This document shows, piece by piece, positions 44,629 to 56,325 of a stretch of 64,000 nucleotides of DNA. The stretch covers positions 26,476,526-26,540,525 of the forward strand of contig NC_053499.1 of NCBI RefSeq assembly GCF_905171775.1. The letters run 5' to 3'. Source of the stretch: Rana temporaria (Eukaryota > Chordata > Amphibia > Anura > Ranidae). The stretch's first letter is position 1. Every line of letters starts with the position of its first letter. The position numbers and the translations under genes are program-made. A model generated the notes under the pieces. It did no database searches. It saw only the letters and a list, made by a program, of their open reading frames with translations, and had not been told where the DNA came from.

Positions 44629-44971
44629 TTAAAGTGATTGTAATTTGTAAAGGTTTTTTTTTTTCCCCCTTTTTAATAACAGACATGTTATACTTACCTG
44701 CTCTGTGCAAGGGTTTTGCACAGAGTGGCCCCTATCCTCTGTTTCTGGGGTCCCGCGGCGGTGCTCATGGCTCCTCCAAAAGGGGGCACCCATGCGGGCG
44801 ATCTCCCGAGTCTCGCTGCTGCGCCCATTGACACAGACAGCAGGACTCAGCCTCACCCCCAGCTCCCTTGTCTTGCACTTAGCAGGAGCTAGGCGCGCTG
44901 GCGGGGGACTCAAGGAGGAGGGGCTGCTCTGTGCACAGAGCAGGCAAGTACAACATGTTTGTTCACTTTAA
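44629..44971. mobile_element. TTAA-bounded element
   Basis: TTAAAGTGATTGTAATTTG at the left and GTTCACTTTAA at the right give TTAA borders. Inside is the CTTACCTGCTCTGTGCAAGG / TTTTGCACAGAGTGGCCCC block shared with 14331, 52999, 56326 and 63100. Confidence 0.55.
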
Positions 44972-45927
44972 GAACCCTAAAAGACCAGCTATACCTATAT
45001 AATTATTCACATCAACACAGAACCACAACTATACAGTATGCACACTATACAAGATGCGTCAGCAAGAACCTCACATTTTCCAAGAGCGTGTTTTACAGCC
45101 TCTGCAGTTATTACAAATGTAATTCCCTTATTTATTGCACAGATCAAGCCACAGGCTATGCTGGTCAGAGAATGAGAAGACTGCTGTACTGGTTGTGCCA
45201 ATGATTCATTGCAATATTTATATTCTCCTCCTTACTAGCTGCTGGCTAACTGAATCAGATCCCTTCTCACTGGAGGGACTGCAAACAAAATGAAAACAAG
45301 TGCAAGTGAGCCACAATGTATCCCACTTTGTACCTACATTCGCCATACAGAACTGGCAACTCTCCAATTGCTTGGAGACTACAAGACCCAATAAAAGCTG
45401 CCAGTGTTATTTATTAAAGTGGTTGGCAACCAGTGGTGCGCGGAGCACCGATAGTTGACGAGAAAAATTTGGCAGTCCTCAGGGGGTTCTTCCACAAATC
45501 AACATTGTGGTGGATGTATAATGCCCAGTGTGGTTCCCAGTGTTCTCAATGAGAGCTGACAGTCAATATCAGCATGCATTGATATCCGATGCCTCCTCTG
45601 TAGTTCTGTCAGTTTTTATTACTGTCTGTGTCCCTATTAGGGACATTCACCCTTTACATTTGTCCTGCTTAAAATTATCATTGAAAGTAAAAGAAAGTCC
45701 CAAATTGTAGGTTGTCCCCAAAAAAGTAGGGACGGGAAATCTTCCAAAAGGGGGCATGAGTTCTGGTGACCTGGGGGTCCCCATAGAATTTCCTTAATTT
45801 TCAGGGATTTCCTCTCACTTCCTGTTTTGGCTATGGGACAGGAAGTGACAGGAAATCTCTGAAATAGGGCACAGACAGCGAAGAAAAAAAAAATAAAAAA
45901 TTTGACTGGGGTTATAACCCTCCCTTA

Positions 45928-46410
45928 GGCCCCGTACACACGAGAGGATCTATCCGCTGGAATTGATCTGCGGATCAGTTCCAGCGGATAGATCCGCTGG
46001 TGTGTACAACCCAGCGGATCTGTTTCCGCGGATTTTTATCCCCTGGGATGGATTTCAAGCGGATAGAAATTTGAAGACATGCTTTCAAATCTATCCGCTT
46101 GAATCCATCCCAACGGATTGATCCACTGGTCTGTACAGACTCACCGGATCAATCCGTCCGAATGGATCCCCCGCATGCGTCGTAATGATTCGACGCATGC
46201 GTGGAATTCATTATATGACCGCGTCGCCCACGTCATCATCGCGGCGACGGCGCGACACGTCATCGCGATGGGATTTCGGCTCGGATTTTGATCCTATGGT
46301 GGAGTACACTCCATCGGATCCAAATCCGCGGAAATCCTCGAGAGGATTTATCCGCGGAAACAGTCCGTTGGACCGTATCCGCGGATAAATCCTCTCGTGT
46401 GTACTAGGCC
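45928..46410. mobile_element. TTA-flanked foldback MITE, copy A (TCCGCGGAT family)
   Basis: GGCCCCGTACACACGAGAGG at the left and CCTCTCGTGTGTACTAGGCC at the right are bounded by perfect TTA duplications (45925-45927, 46411-46413). The interior is dense in GGATC/GATCC and TCCGCGGAT motifs. The closest relative is 57921-58404. Likely PIF/Harbinger. Confidence 0.8.
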
Positions 46411-46425
46411 TTACTCTATCCAAAC

Positions 46426-47193
46426 TAGGGGTTGTCCCGATACCACTTTTTTAAGACCGAGGACAAGTACCGATACTTTTTTTCCCCCCCAAGTACTCGC
46501 AGATACCGATACTTTTTTTTTTAATGTCATGTGACAATTTGACTAATGGGCACCGACAGATGGATGGCACCGATAGGCAGCACTTATGGGCACTGATGGA
46601 TTGAAGTGATGTCACTTATGGGCAGGCACTGATGGGCACTGAATTGCGGCACTGATTGGCAATTGCATAATAAATTACATGAATGATGAGAGGAGAGGAA
46701 GGATTTTGCAATGCTATTTGGCACAAAATACTTCCTTTCATCATTCATGTCATTTAACTTCCAGTAAGTATGCTGCAACGCCCATATTGGTACACCTTGC
46801 ACTTGGCTGCAGTAAGCCAGCAGCGGACATCTTGTTACACCCAGCCCATATAGTTCGGGCTGGGTGTAACAAGATGCCCCCTGCTGGCTGCAGTGCAGAG
46901 TGTACCAAGATGGTCGTCGTGATGTTTACCCTTCCGACGGAGACATGAAACGTCACTTCCTGTACTGAATGTGATGGCTCTGGTCACCGTAAAATGTGGC
47001 GGCGCCCTGCACCCCTGCCCTGGCCAGCTTACCCACTGCAATCTGATCCACTGCTGCCAGACCGATCTCTGCTCCGCCCTCTCCATCCGCTGACTTCCGG
47101 TTCCAGGTATTGGGTCAGGCCTCGGGAGCATTTGTGCGACTACAAGTACTCGCACAAATGCTCGATATTGGTCCCGATACCGGGACAACCCTA
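46426..47193. mobile_element. hAT-type non-autonomous element with perfect 8-bp TSD
   Basis: TAGGGGTTGTCCCGATACC at the left and GATACCGGGACAACCCTA at the right are bounded by perfect ATCCAAAC duplications (46418-46425, 47194-47201). Interior: a GGGCACTGATGGGCA-type degenerate array (46545-46665) and a 30-bp inverted pair around 46845 (CACCCAGCCCATATAG/TTCGGGCTGGGTG). Same family as 5083-5496. Confidence 0.88.
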
Positions 47194-47578
47194 ATCCAAA
47201 CTAAAAAAAGTTTTGCCTATAGTTCTACTTCAAGCAACTGGCATTTTCAAAAAAAGTCAACTATGGTAGGCTAGCATTTCCATTAGAAAAAGTTTATGTT
47301 AAACAGGCCATCTTGGTAGAATTGAATTTGTCAGACCAACAAATATGTCATAGCAGCTCTGTGGACACGTTGACCACTGATGGAAATGGAGGACAGGTTT
47401 GGGAAACCCGGCTCTATTGGATAAACACAAGCAAATCTCTGATCTGTCACTTGCCTTGTCAAGATGAAATGCTAGATCGGCATTTATAATAACCCAATAC
47501 ATTTCACACATTTACAATCACAGTTGCTTATAATATGTAGAATACCACATAAGGCCAAGATGCCTAGTTCTTCCTTAC

Positions 47579-48133
47579 CTTTGCACACCCTTGGATATTC
47601 CAGCCTTCTTGCTGACCAGTCTATCACTGCAGCAGTCCACCAACCTCTTGAGCGTATAGAGACATTCCCGGAATGTAGAGAAGAACGGATAGTGACTGAT
47701 GATGCAGAGAGATGTCAGGGTGCTGTTACGAGAGCGCTGGACTCCTTTAGACAGCCGTTTTTGGTGAGGAGAGTGATTGATATCGGATGCAGACTCTGCC
47801 TGTAAAGGGTGGCCTCCATCAGAGCCCTCAGACCCATTCTCCGAGGCTGGCTTGGGCTGCTTGCGGCTTTTGTCTTTTGGAATGCGTTTCTGAAAGGAGC
47901 GGTAAAAGTTGACACATATTCCGTAGCGAATAATTCCACTGTCTTTATCAGTAAGTGTGAAGACGAAGGAAGTGTCATCTCGTAAGCTCATGCGCTTCTG
48001 TCTCACACTGAGACATCCTTCCGGCTGGCAGAAGAAGACCACATCAGGAGGCAAAGGGAAGTCATGGTAGTCCTCTAAGGGGTATCTACGGAGCAACTCC
48101 GGAGTTTGGGCAATGCTGTCACTGCTTGGCTGC
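47579..48133 (-). CDS. madd: MADD coding exon 2 (uDENN)
   Basis: This 555-nt exon encodes residues about 22-206. It carries uDENN signatures including LLRRYPLED, FPLPPDVVFFCQPEGCLSV, SFVFTLTDKDSG and RYGICVNFYRSFQKR, and later SRNSTLTSLC and HYPFFSTFRECLYTLKRLVD. Between these lies a polar, poorly conserved insert rich in Lys, Ser, Glu and Gly (about residues 95-140), as in other vertebrates. The acceptor is CACATCAG at 48134 and the donor AAG/GTAAGG at 47578. The reading frame is intact throughout. Confidence 0.97.
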
Positions 48134-49066
48134 CTGATGTGAGGAAACAGACTTGGTTCACAAAAACAGAAATGGTACCATGTAAAATACAGCAAGCAAA
48201 GGTGGGGTAAGGGAGGACACTGGATGAATTTGGAAAAAAATGAATACAATTTTTTAATTTATAAAACTGTCTAATGCAGGTGTGACAAATGGCGGACATA
48301 TTTACGCATGGGTCAGTAAGGTGAACATGCATCTGTTGCAACTCTGATTTAAGCATCTCTCCTGTGAAGTGGCGGAGTTTTACAGCCAGAGAAGTTATTT
48401 GAAGAAGTTGAAAGAGTAAGCCTGGGTTCACACATATGCTGTGTTTGCGATCCACTGCGGGTGTCAATACAAAGTTAACGGCACCCCAAATGCATCGCTA
48501 CGGTTTTCCTGCACCAGACGGCATGGTACAAAATGATTAGTTGCAGTGAGGCTCCAAAAAAAGGTTCCTGCACGTCTATGGTGCGATTTGAGCCTACTCA
48601 AAATAAATAGGCTCAAATTGCACAACACTGGTCACATGTGAATTGCGGTGATTCACGCGCAAGTTATAATGGGAACCGGGGTTAAAGGAAATACTGTAGA
48701 TCAGATATCAGTTTCAGAGAAACCTAAAGAAATTTTTTGTTGCAGAATTGTCTGAAAGATGCGACACAATTGACAATTTACCACCACATTCCTCATCACT
48801 GATATGGAGGCATTTTTAGTGAACATATGACAAATAGAAACCGCTTGATTTTTTGCTCGTATCTCACAAAGGATTGGATCAGTACAGCAGTCCGGAAATT
48901 CAGATTTTCAAAAGGTCAGTAGTGGCAGTCTCCATATTCTCTCAGTACAAAAAAGTACAAAAAAGAAAAAAAAAAGAGAAGGTACGCCTGAGAGAAATAA
49001 GCAATCACTAAAGTCTTTTTTGGAGAATGTTCGTTCCCTGGCTGTCATTCTGATCGATTGGCTTCA
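48134..49066. other. MADD intron with one old MITE fragment
   Basis: Between about 48420 and 48680 GGGTTCACACATATGC and GTCACATGTGAATTGC suggest a decayed foldback MITE. The rest is unassigned. Confidence 0.4.
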
Positions 49067-49380
49067 GGCTAGGTTCACACTGCTGCGAATTCAAAATTGC
49101 GGTAAAATCTCGATTTTACCGCGATTTCGTGGCTGCGATTTTGCCGCGATTTCGGACGCGATTTAAGAGACATCTGTGCAGGGTTCAATGTAAATCGTGG
49201 CCCGAAATCGCAAAAAGTAGTACAGGAACTACTTTTTGAAATCGGTGCAGCGCCATAGATGCGGCGTCGCACCGATTAGGACAGTGCCATTGCCAACAAT
49301 TGCTGCCGATTTGAGATGCGATTTGACATGTGAAATCGCATCTCAAATCGTACCAAATCGTACCCAGTGTGAACCTGGCC
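49067..49380. mobile_element. TCA-flanked foldback MITE (GGTTCACACTG ends)
   Basis: GGCTAGGTTCACACTGC at the left and CAGTGTGAACCTGGCC at the right are bounded by perfect TCA duplications (49064-49066, 49381-49383). Arms are rich in GCGATTT/AAATCGC. 314 bp, non-coding. Confidence 0.8.
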
Positions 49381-49743
49381 TCAGTGATGCATTTCAAATC
49401 TCTAACCTGAAACACATGAAGTGATAAGGAGTTCTGCTTTTCCAACACATGTTTCATTGTTATTTTTGTGACTCAAATGTAGGGCAGGCCATACATTATG
49501 CAATTTTCCTTTCCTTCAACCACAGGTTGAAGGAAAGAAAATTGTTCAATTTCAGCATCAGTGTCAGTGTTAATGGGGGAATTCCTCTTCCTATTGTCTT
49601 ATGCTGGCGGGGAGCCTCCCCCATCAGCAGAGTAAAACGATCAATGCCAGCGGCTGTAGCAGTGATCGGGCAAAAAAAAAAACACCACACACGGCTGATG
49701 TTGATCGATGGATTAACTTTAGTACAATTAGCATGCTCATAGA

Positions 49744-49905
49744 GACTATGGGTACTCAACCTGTGGCCCCCCCAGCTGTTGCAAAACTACAAGTCCCATG
49801 AGGCATTGCAAGGCTGACAGGTACAAGCATGACTCCCAAAGGAAAAGGAAAAGGCATGATGGTACTTGTAGTTTTGCAACAGCTGGAGGGCCAATTTAAA
49901 GCTCA
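49744..49905. mobile_element. hAT-like MITE (AACTACAAGTCCCATGAGGC core)
   Basis: CAGCTGTTGCAAAACTACAAG and CTTGTAGTTTTGCAACAGCTG form 21-bp inverted arms. The core is shared with 41867-41963. Ends resemble GGTACTCAACCTGTGGCCC; the target duplication is not clear. Confidence 0.6.
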
Positions 49906-50305
49906 GTAAATCAGCAATAAACATTCCAGGCATCAAAACAAAAAAAGTTTACAAAGTGTTTTCTTCTAGTAAGCAGTTACGGTCCGAGTAGAAAAGCCTG
50001 ACCCCTGATGGCATTTTGCAGAGAAGGACGCTTGCTCTTGCTGTGGAAGCAGCAGTTGCTCTGCAGAGGTCCAACACAACCCTCTTCTGAGTCAGACATA
50101 AAGCTTTTGGACCAGCAACACTCACCTTGCAGACTGCAGAACTCCGTCTGACTCAGCAGCGGGTATATCAGACCTCTGAAGAGCAAAAGCTGCCTCCACA
50201 CAGGAAGCAATGGTCCCTTTTTTTTTTACAGTACTTTTGTTTTAAAACAAAACAAAAAAAAAAAAAAGGGTGCGCTAATCATATATGCACTTAACAAGAA
50301 TGACG

Positions 50306-50370
50306 TCACAAATATGGCTCCACCCGACGCACCATTCTAAGAAATAGGGTGGAGCCATATTTGTGACATT
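50306..50370. repeat. Hairpin (GTCACAAATATGGCTCCACC)
   Basis: GTCACAAATATGGCTCCACC and its complement GGTGGAGCCATATTTGTGAC form a 20-bp perfect stem, separated by about 24 nt. Confidence 0.85.
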
Positions 50371-50867
50371 CCGCACGAGCAGGCTAGGTGCTGCCCGCCG
50401 CTGTGCGCGTTATTAATGTGATAAAAATTCCGATTTTTGCCATTCATTACCATTCTCGTAAGTGGAATTTGACAGGTTTAAATAAATGCCTTTTTAAAAA
50501 CATATTGCACTATAAGATTTCCCTCTTTTATCCATGCATATGGGGAGTTATTACCAGCTGACCGCTATGCCATTTGAATTGATGGGAGTCATCAGTATGA
50601 ATGTCAGTGAAATAGACAACCCTTCCAGCTTGGCCCTTTGGATCAATTAAGGGACGTGGGATCTCTATAACTTGAGATCCACAATTTCTGGTAAGCGGTG
50701 TGTATTTGTGGTAAAGGGATTTGGAGCACTTCTAGTATGAATACGGATGCACAGTTTCAACCCATCACTGCAAAGCATCTGAATTCACCATAAGGATTAT
50801 CACTGTTGCAAAGTTAGTTTTGATGGACACTTTTGTCGATTACGTGTCAGGTTAATTTAACTCAGTG

Positions 50868-51180
50868 GTTCTCAACCTGAGGTCGGGACCCCCTCGAAGG
50901 TCAAATGATGATTTGCCAGGGGTCACTGAATCCTCGGCTGTTCCTAAAGCCCGCACCGCTCTCCCAGCCTTTTTGTGGCCGCCCAGCAGGGCTGTCCCTG
51001 GAGTCTGTGGTCACCCAGCTGGGCTGTTTCTGGTGTCCACGATCGCCCACTCAGCCTCTTTGCAGCTGCCCATTCAGTTCACGGCAGAGGCTGGGGGGCA
51101 GAGACTGGAGGTCCGCTGAATGGTGAGGAATGTGAAGTGGGAGGAGCTGGAGGAGACCCTACCTCCTGATTTTGGCATAG
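50868..51180. mobile_element. hAT-like repeat (CAGTGGTTCTCAACCTG end)
   Basis: The left terminus CAGTGGTTCTCAACCTGAGG is the typical end of vertebrate hAT relatives, followed by GTCGGGACCCC. The right end was not located with confidence. Confidence 0.5.
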
Positions 51181-51850
51181 GTGTCACTATGAGACGCCAC
51201 AAAAATTCGGAGACACAGTGAAGACACAGTGAGTAACACTACCTGTGATTAGAGTTGCCATTAAAAGTCCCCACTACAGTTCTCAGATCAGCAGATGGCC
51301 TTAATCAAGAGCACTCAAGTTGGCTGATCAGGGGGGGGGGGGGGGGGATAAAGAATACATGGAACGGAGAGGAAAAGAGGGGGGAGGAACAAGAAAGACG
51401 GCTAGAGAGAGGGATGGGTGAAAAAAAGAAATTGGGATAGAGAGAGATGAAAAAGGGAAAGAACAGCTGTTCTTTTAAAAAAGGCACAAACGCGGTGACG
51501 TCATCGACTACGACGAGCATGCGCTCGACACATTCGATGCCGTCACCGCCATCTTGCTTCACCCTACCAATGCCCTGGAAGCTACTGCGCATGCGTCAAA
51601 GTCATTTCAAGCATGCACGGGTTTCCATGGAGAGGCAAGTATACACACTCTCGGGTTTCTCGGCAGGAAAACATTGCCGAGAATCTCACAACAAGAAAAG
51701 AGAGCAGGTTCTCTATTTTTCTTGTCGAGATTCTGGGCAGTTTTCTCAACGAGAAACCTCAAAGCCCCTTACACACGCACGGTTTACTCTGTAAGAAAGC
51801 TCTGTCAGCAGTTTTTTGCCGAGAAAACTGTGCGTGTGTGCGAGGCTTTA

Positions 51851-52232
51851 GGCTTCATTCACACTTGGCGGACTCCGTCGCTACGGAGTCCGCCTGCTCC
51901 CGTCGGCTCAGCGGGAGATCAGTCCGCAGATCTCCGCTGAGCCGACGATGACAAGCTCCTCTCTGCTCACTGAGCGGGGAGGGGCTTGTCGGGCACCGCT
52001 GTGTCCCTATGGAGCGATCTGATGAAAACGGACAGCATGTCCGTTTTCATCAGATCTTACCCGATCTGATCCGCATGGACGGATGGGGACTTGGCCCCCA
52101 TACGTCTGTTTTTAGCGGGTCGGATGTCAGCGGACATGTCTCCGCTGACATCCGACGCTCCATAGCGATGCATGGAGCGGCCGTTCAGGTCCGCCGACAG
52201 ACGGTCCCGAACGGCCAAGTGTGAATGAGGCC
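51851..52232. mobile_element. TTA-flanked foldback MITE (TTCATTCACACTTGGC ends)
   Basis: GGCTTCATTCACACTTGGC and GGCCAAGTGTGAATGAGGCC are bounded by perfect TTA duplications (51848-51850, 52233-52235). Arms contain GGACATGTCCGCTGACAT-type palindromes. Another decayed MITE lies immediately left (about 51650-51847). Confidence 0.8.
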
Positions 52233-52657
52233 TTACCCTCAATTCTCTGAGCAATGTAATAGTGATACAGTAATCAGCACAATTTAAGGAATTTTACAGT
52301 GTACCGTTCTAGGAATCACTTTATATAGAGAAGGGAGACTTTCCAGTTCCAACAAATAAAAGTAAAATGACAAATATGTTAACAAAAGAAATCAATCGTG
52401 CAGCATTAGTTAATTTGACTCGGGTATAAAAAGGTGCCAGCGAACAAATGGAATATTGATTCTTGGTGTAATGTCCTCTGTACTTCTACTGTATGTTCTG
52501 TAATTACTAACAATAAAAACGTGCTATGGCCAAGCAGTGAATTATTGCTGACAATGTATGTGCGATTTGATTATACAAAACGAAAACTGCCCTAGTATTG
52601 CCTGCTGTAGTCCTCAAAGTGATAAAACGGTTACATAAAAAAGGAATCATGGCTTAC

Positions 52658-52722
52658 CTTGCGCCTACGATCACCAGGTAATCCAGCAACCTGGGACATG
52701 GCTGCTTCTTCTTCAGCCCCAT
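52658..52722 (-). CDS. madd: MADD coding exon 1 (start codon, N-terminus of uDENN)
   Basis: The start is ATG at 52722-52720 in a strong Kozak setting (GAGACCATGG, A at -3 and G at +4). It encodes 21 codons plus 2 nt and begins MGLKKKQPCPRLLDYLVIV, close to the mammalian MADD N-terminus, which has the same CPRLLDYLVIVGAR core. The donor is AAG/GTAAGC at 52657. Phase 2 joins exactly to the next exon to make the Arg of GAR-QPSSDS. This segment opens the uDENN part of the DENN module. Confidence 0.95.
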
Positions 52723-52801
52723 GGTCTCCCCTTCCTACTGAATCATCTCACAGACTGCAAGATCACTGGACCATCGCTGACCGAGAGACACCAGCAGGAA
52801 C
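52723..52801 (-). other. madd: MADD 5' UTR part of the start-codon exon
   Basis: On the minus strand a pyrimidine-rich run followed by AAG at 52804-52802 is the best acceptor upstream of the MADD start, which puts the exon edge near 52801. The leader is about 79 nt. It holds two four-codon upstream ORFs, Met-Val-Gln-stop (52774-52763) and Met-Ile-Gln-stop (52746-52735). The acceptor is inferred from sequence alone; a transcription start inside this stretch is possible. Confidence 0.5.
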
Positions 52802-52998
52802 CTTAAAAACACAAAAAAACAGCAAAATATATAAATACATTTCACACACACACACATAATTTTTTTTTATATAAAATTAACATCAAAACACATGGCTGAA
52901 ATATTTATACAGGCAATGTCCCCCCAGTCCTGAAATCTACACAGCTCTGACATAGTCCTGTCTGGCAGGGCAGGAGACCTGATTTTTCTCTGCTGTAG

Positions 52999-53156
52999 TT
53001 AAAAAGTGATTGTAAAGTCTTGTTTGAAAAAAAAAAAAAAAACACGTTATACTTACCTCCTCTGTGCAGTTGGTTTTGCACAGAGCAGCCCCCCAATCCT
53101 CCTTTTATGGGGTCCCTCTTTGCTGCTCCAGGCCCCTCCCTCCCATCGAGTGCCCC
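52999..53156. mobile_element. TTAA-type repeat fragment
   Basis: TTAAAAAGTGATTGTAAAG opens a copy of the TTTTGCACAGAGCAGCCCCC family. It ends abruptly at GAGTGCCCCCAGT, where Tc1 sequence begins. Confidence 0.55.
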
Positions 53157-54258
53157 CAGTCATTGTCTTGTTGGAAGACAAATCTCCGTCCCAGTCTCAG
53201 GTCTTTTGCAGACTCCATCAGGTTTTCTTCCAGAATGGTCCTGTATTTGGCTCCATCCATCTTCCCATCAATTTTAACCATCTTCCCTGTCCCTGCTGAA
53301 GAAAAGCAGGCCCAAACCATGATGCTGCCACCACCATGTTTCACAGTGGGGATGGTGTGTTCAGGGTGATGAGCTGTGTTGCTTTTTACGCCAAACATAA
53401 CGTTTTGCATTGTTGCCAAAAAGTTCGATTTTGGTTTCATCTGACCAGAGCACCTTCTTCCACATGTTTGGTGTGTCTCCCAGGTGGCTTGTGGCAAACT
53501 TTAAACAACACTTTTTATGGATATCTTTAAGAAATGGCTTTCTTCTTGCCACACTTCCATAAAGGCCAGATTTGTGCCGTATACAGGGACTGATTGTTGT
53601 CGTATGGACAGAGTCTCCCACCTCAGCTGTAGATCTCTGCAGTTCATCCAGAGTGATCATGGGCCTCTTGGCTGCATCTCTGATCAGTCTTCTTCTTGTA
53701 TGAGCTGAAAGTTTAGAGGGACGGCCAGGTCTTCATAGACTTGCAGTGGTCTGATACTCCTTCCATTTCAATATTATCGCTTGCACAGTGCTCCTTGGGA
53801 TGTTTAAAGCTTGGGAAATCTTTTTGTATCCAAATCCGGCTTTAAACATCTCCACAACAGTATCTCGGACCTGCCTGGTGTGTTCCTTGTTCTTCATGAT
53901 GCTCTCTGCGCGTTAAACGGACCTCTGAGACTATCACAGTGCAGGTGCATTTATACAGAGACTTGATTACACACAGGTGGATTCTATTTATCATCATTAG
54001 TCATTTAGGTCAACATTGGATCATTCAGAGATCCTCACTGAACTTCTGGAGAGAGTTTGCTGCACTGAAAGTAAAGGGGCTGAATAATTTTGCACGCCCA
54101 ATTTTTCAGTTTTTTATAAAAAAATTAAAAAAAGTTTGAAATATCCAATAAATTTCGTTCCACTTCAAAAAAATTACAGTTTTATATCTTTATGTTTGAA
54201 GCCTGAAATGTGGCAAAAGGTCGCAAAGTTCAAGGGGGCCGAATACTTTCGCAAGGCG
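53157..54258 (-). mobile_element. Tc1-like DNA transposon, 3'-truncated
   Basis: The right end TTGAAGCCTGAAATGTGGCA through CGAATACTTTCGCAAGG is Tc1-like; the left (transposase C-terminal) end is missing. From ATG at 53897, minus-strand translation gives an N-terminal helix-turn-helix (TRQVRDTVVEMFKAGF, KKISQALNIPRSTVQAI), a premature TGA at 53735-53733, GRPSKLSAHTRRR, then LWSDETKIELFG and FQQDND with catalytic acidic residues. A frame change near 53480 and the truncation make it inactive. Confidence 0.92.
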
Positions 54259-54307
54259 CACACACACACACACACACTCATATATTATATACAATTTATT
54301 GTGTGTG

Positions 54308-54372
<65 letters not shown>

Positions 54373-54441
54373 TACACACACACACACACACACACAATAT
54401 AAATTGTATATATATACATATACACACACATACACATACAT

Positions 54442-54478
<37 letters not shown>

Positions 54479-54500
54479 TACATATACACACACACACATA
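54259..54500. repeat. Compound microsatellite (CA)n/(TA)n
   Basis: Alternating CA and TA tracts start immediately after the Tc1 end, so the element probably inserted into, or seeded, a dinucleotide tract. Confidence 0.96.
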
Positions 54501-54529
54501 ATAATAATATTATTATAATAATAATAGGT

Positions 54530-55248
54530 TTAGGTTTTATAACCACACTTGATCTGCTCAGCGCACTGCCCTTCCCTCCCCCAGGTTGAGCGATGCATTA
54601 CAGGGGAAAACCAAGAAGTCAAGTAATTAGACATGCTACTCACATTAAGATTAGATTTAGTACATATATAATTGTATTAACTTTTTTATTATCTTCCTGG
54701 AGTTCAGCTTTAGTGCTTGATAATACTGGCAAACAGGTTTTGCATGCTCATGTTGTAAATATACGCTCGATATTGCGACGGTCTTGTTGCTGCTGAGAGC
54801 TACATGGGTTCTCCATATATAATTGAGCTCCCACCCCCCACAAACTTACTGGGCTACCAGAATAATTAATTGTCAGCGTGAGTCATGACTGCTCTCCGGT
54901 GAGAGGAAAGAAGCGAGTTCTAATGAGACTTCCAGCATCCCATATATCAAGGCTCAAACCAGCACAGCGCACCACAATCCCAGCTTCAGTATCTACGATC
55001 AAGGGCACCAAAAAGTCCCATCCAGGCAACAAGAATAATGGAGTGACAGGATCCTGCGGCTTCCACAAAGGGATCCGCACTCTTGTCTTTCTGTCTTATC
55101 AAGGCTGTGTTTTCTCACCCATTGATGCTGTAGATGAATTAAAAAATAAATAAAAAATCCCCCCACCCCACTTCGCCCATGCACAGCGCCATCTACTGGT
55201 AAGGTAAAGAAGAATCACATCTGTAGAATTATGGTCGCTGGACTTTAA
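54530..55248. other. Upstream region, no recognised feature
   Basis: Unique-looking sequence with no repeat or exon recognised. Confidence 0.4.
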
Positions 55249-55956
55249 GGGGTAGATTCAGGTAGGGAGCGCGTATTTGTGAGCGGGCGTAACGTATCCT
55301 ATTTACGCTACGCCTCCGCAACTTTGACAGGCAAGTGCAGTATTCACAAAGCAAAGTTGCGGCGGCGTAGCGTAAATAGGCCGGCGTAAGCCCGCCTAAT
55401 TCAAATGTGGAAGATGTGGGCGTGTTTTATGTTAATTTATTGTGACCCCACGTAAATGACGCTTTTTCTGAACGGCGCATGCGCCGTCCGTGAAAGTATC
55501 CCAGTGCGCATGCTTCAAATTAACCCGCAAAAAGCCAATGCTTTCGACGTGAACGTAAATGACGCACAGCCCTATTCACGAACGACTTAATCGACGGAAA
55601 ATTCGACGCTGGCCCGACGTCCATACTTAACATTGGTACGCCTCATATAGCAGGGGTAACTTTACGCCGGAAAAAGCCTTACGTAAACGGCGTATCTGTA
55701 CTGCGACGGCCAGGCGTACGTTCGTGAATAGGCGTATCTAGCCGATTTACATATTCTAGGTGTAAATCAGCGTACACGCCTCTAGACGGCGTAGGAGACT
55801 TACGCTGGTCGTATCTTTAAAAAATTCTGGCGTATCTGATTCTTTGAATCAGGCGCCAAGATACGACACCTCACACTCAAAGATACGACGGCGTATCTGG
55901 AGATACGACGGCGTATCTGGAGATACGCCGTCGTATCTCCTACCTGAATCTGGCCC
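55249..55956. mobile_element. TAA-flanked MITE rich in TACGCCG motifs, copy 2
   Basis: GGGGTAGATTCAGGTAGG and CCTACCTGAATCTGGCCC are bounded by TAA on both sides (55246-55248, 55957-55959). Long inner arms contain TTTACGCTACGCC/GGCGTAGCGTAAA. GAGATACGACGGCGTATCTG is tandemly repeated near the right end. The intact size is about 708 bp. Confidence 0.75.
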
Positions 55957-56325
55957 TAAATTTTTCTAGATCTTAGAAAAATTGATTTTTAGATCATTTT
56001 GGCCCAAAATACTGAACACTCTAAAGACAACCCCCAGCACTGGCCATTATCTCTTTCTATTGGCCCAGCACAGGCAATTATTTTACATGGCTCGATTTTC
56101 TTCTATACAGACCCTGGGACCTGGAGTGATTATATCGATCGATTGCCCCATCCACACTATATTAGCATGGAAGGAGGAATCTCCACTGCCAACTATAGGG
56201 ACAGTGACTGCATCTAACTGGTACATTTTCCACCCACATCGATTTGTAAATTGACAAGTTGTACCTTTACCACTTCGCTACCAGAGCCTCTCTTTTTCAG
56301 TTTTTACACACGTTAAAGCAGACCT

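Noticed and set aside
47575..48249. Reading the 224-codon ORF as a complete small gene.
   Set aside because: Its core is MADD exon 2 with clear splice sites at both ends; the extra N-terminal residues are intronic.
51447..51951. Overlapping plus-strand ORFs of 112 to 128 codons.
   Set aside because: They cross a decayed foldback MITE and have no family resemblance or conserved frame.
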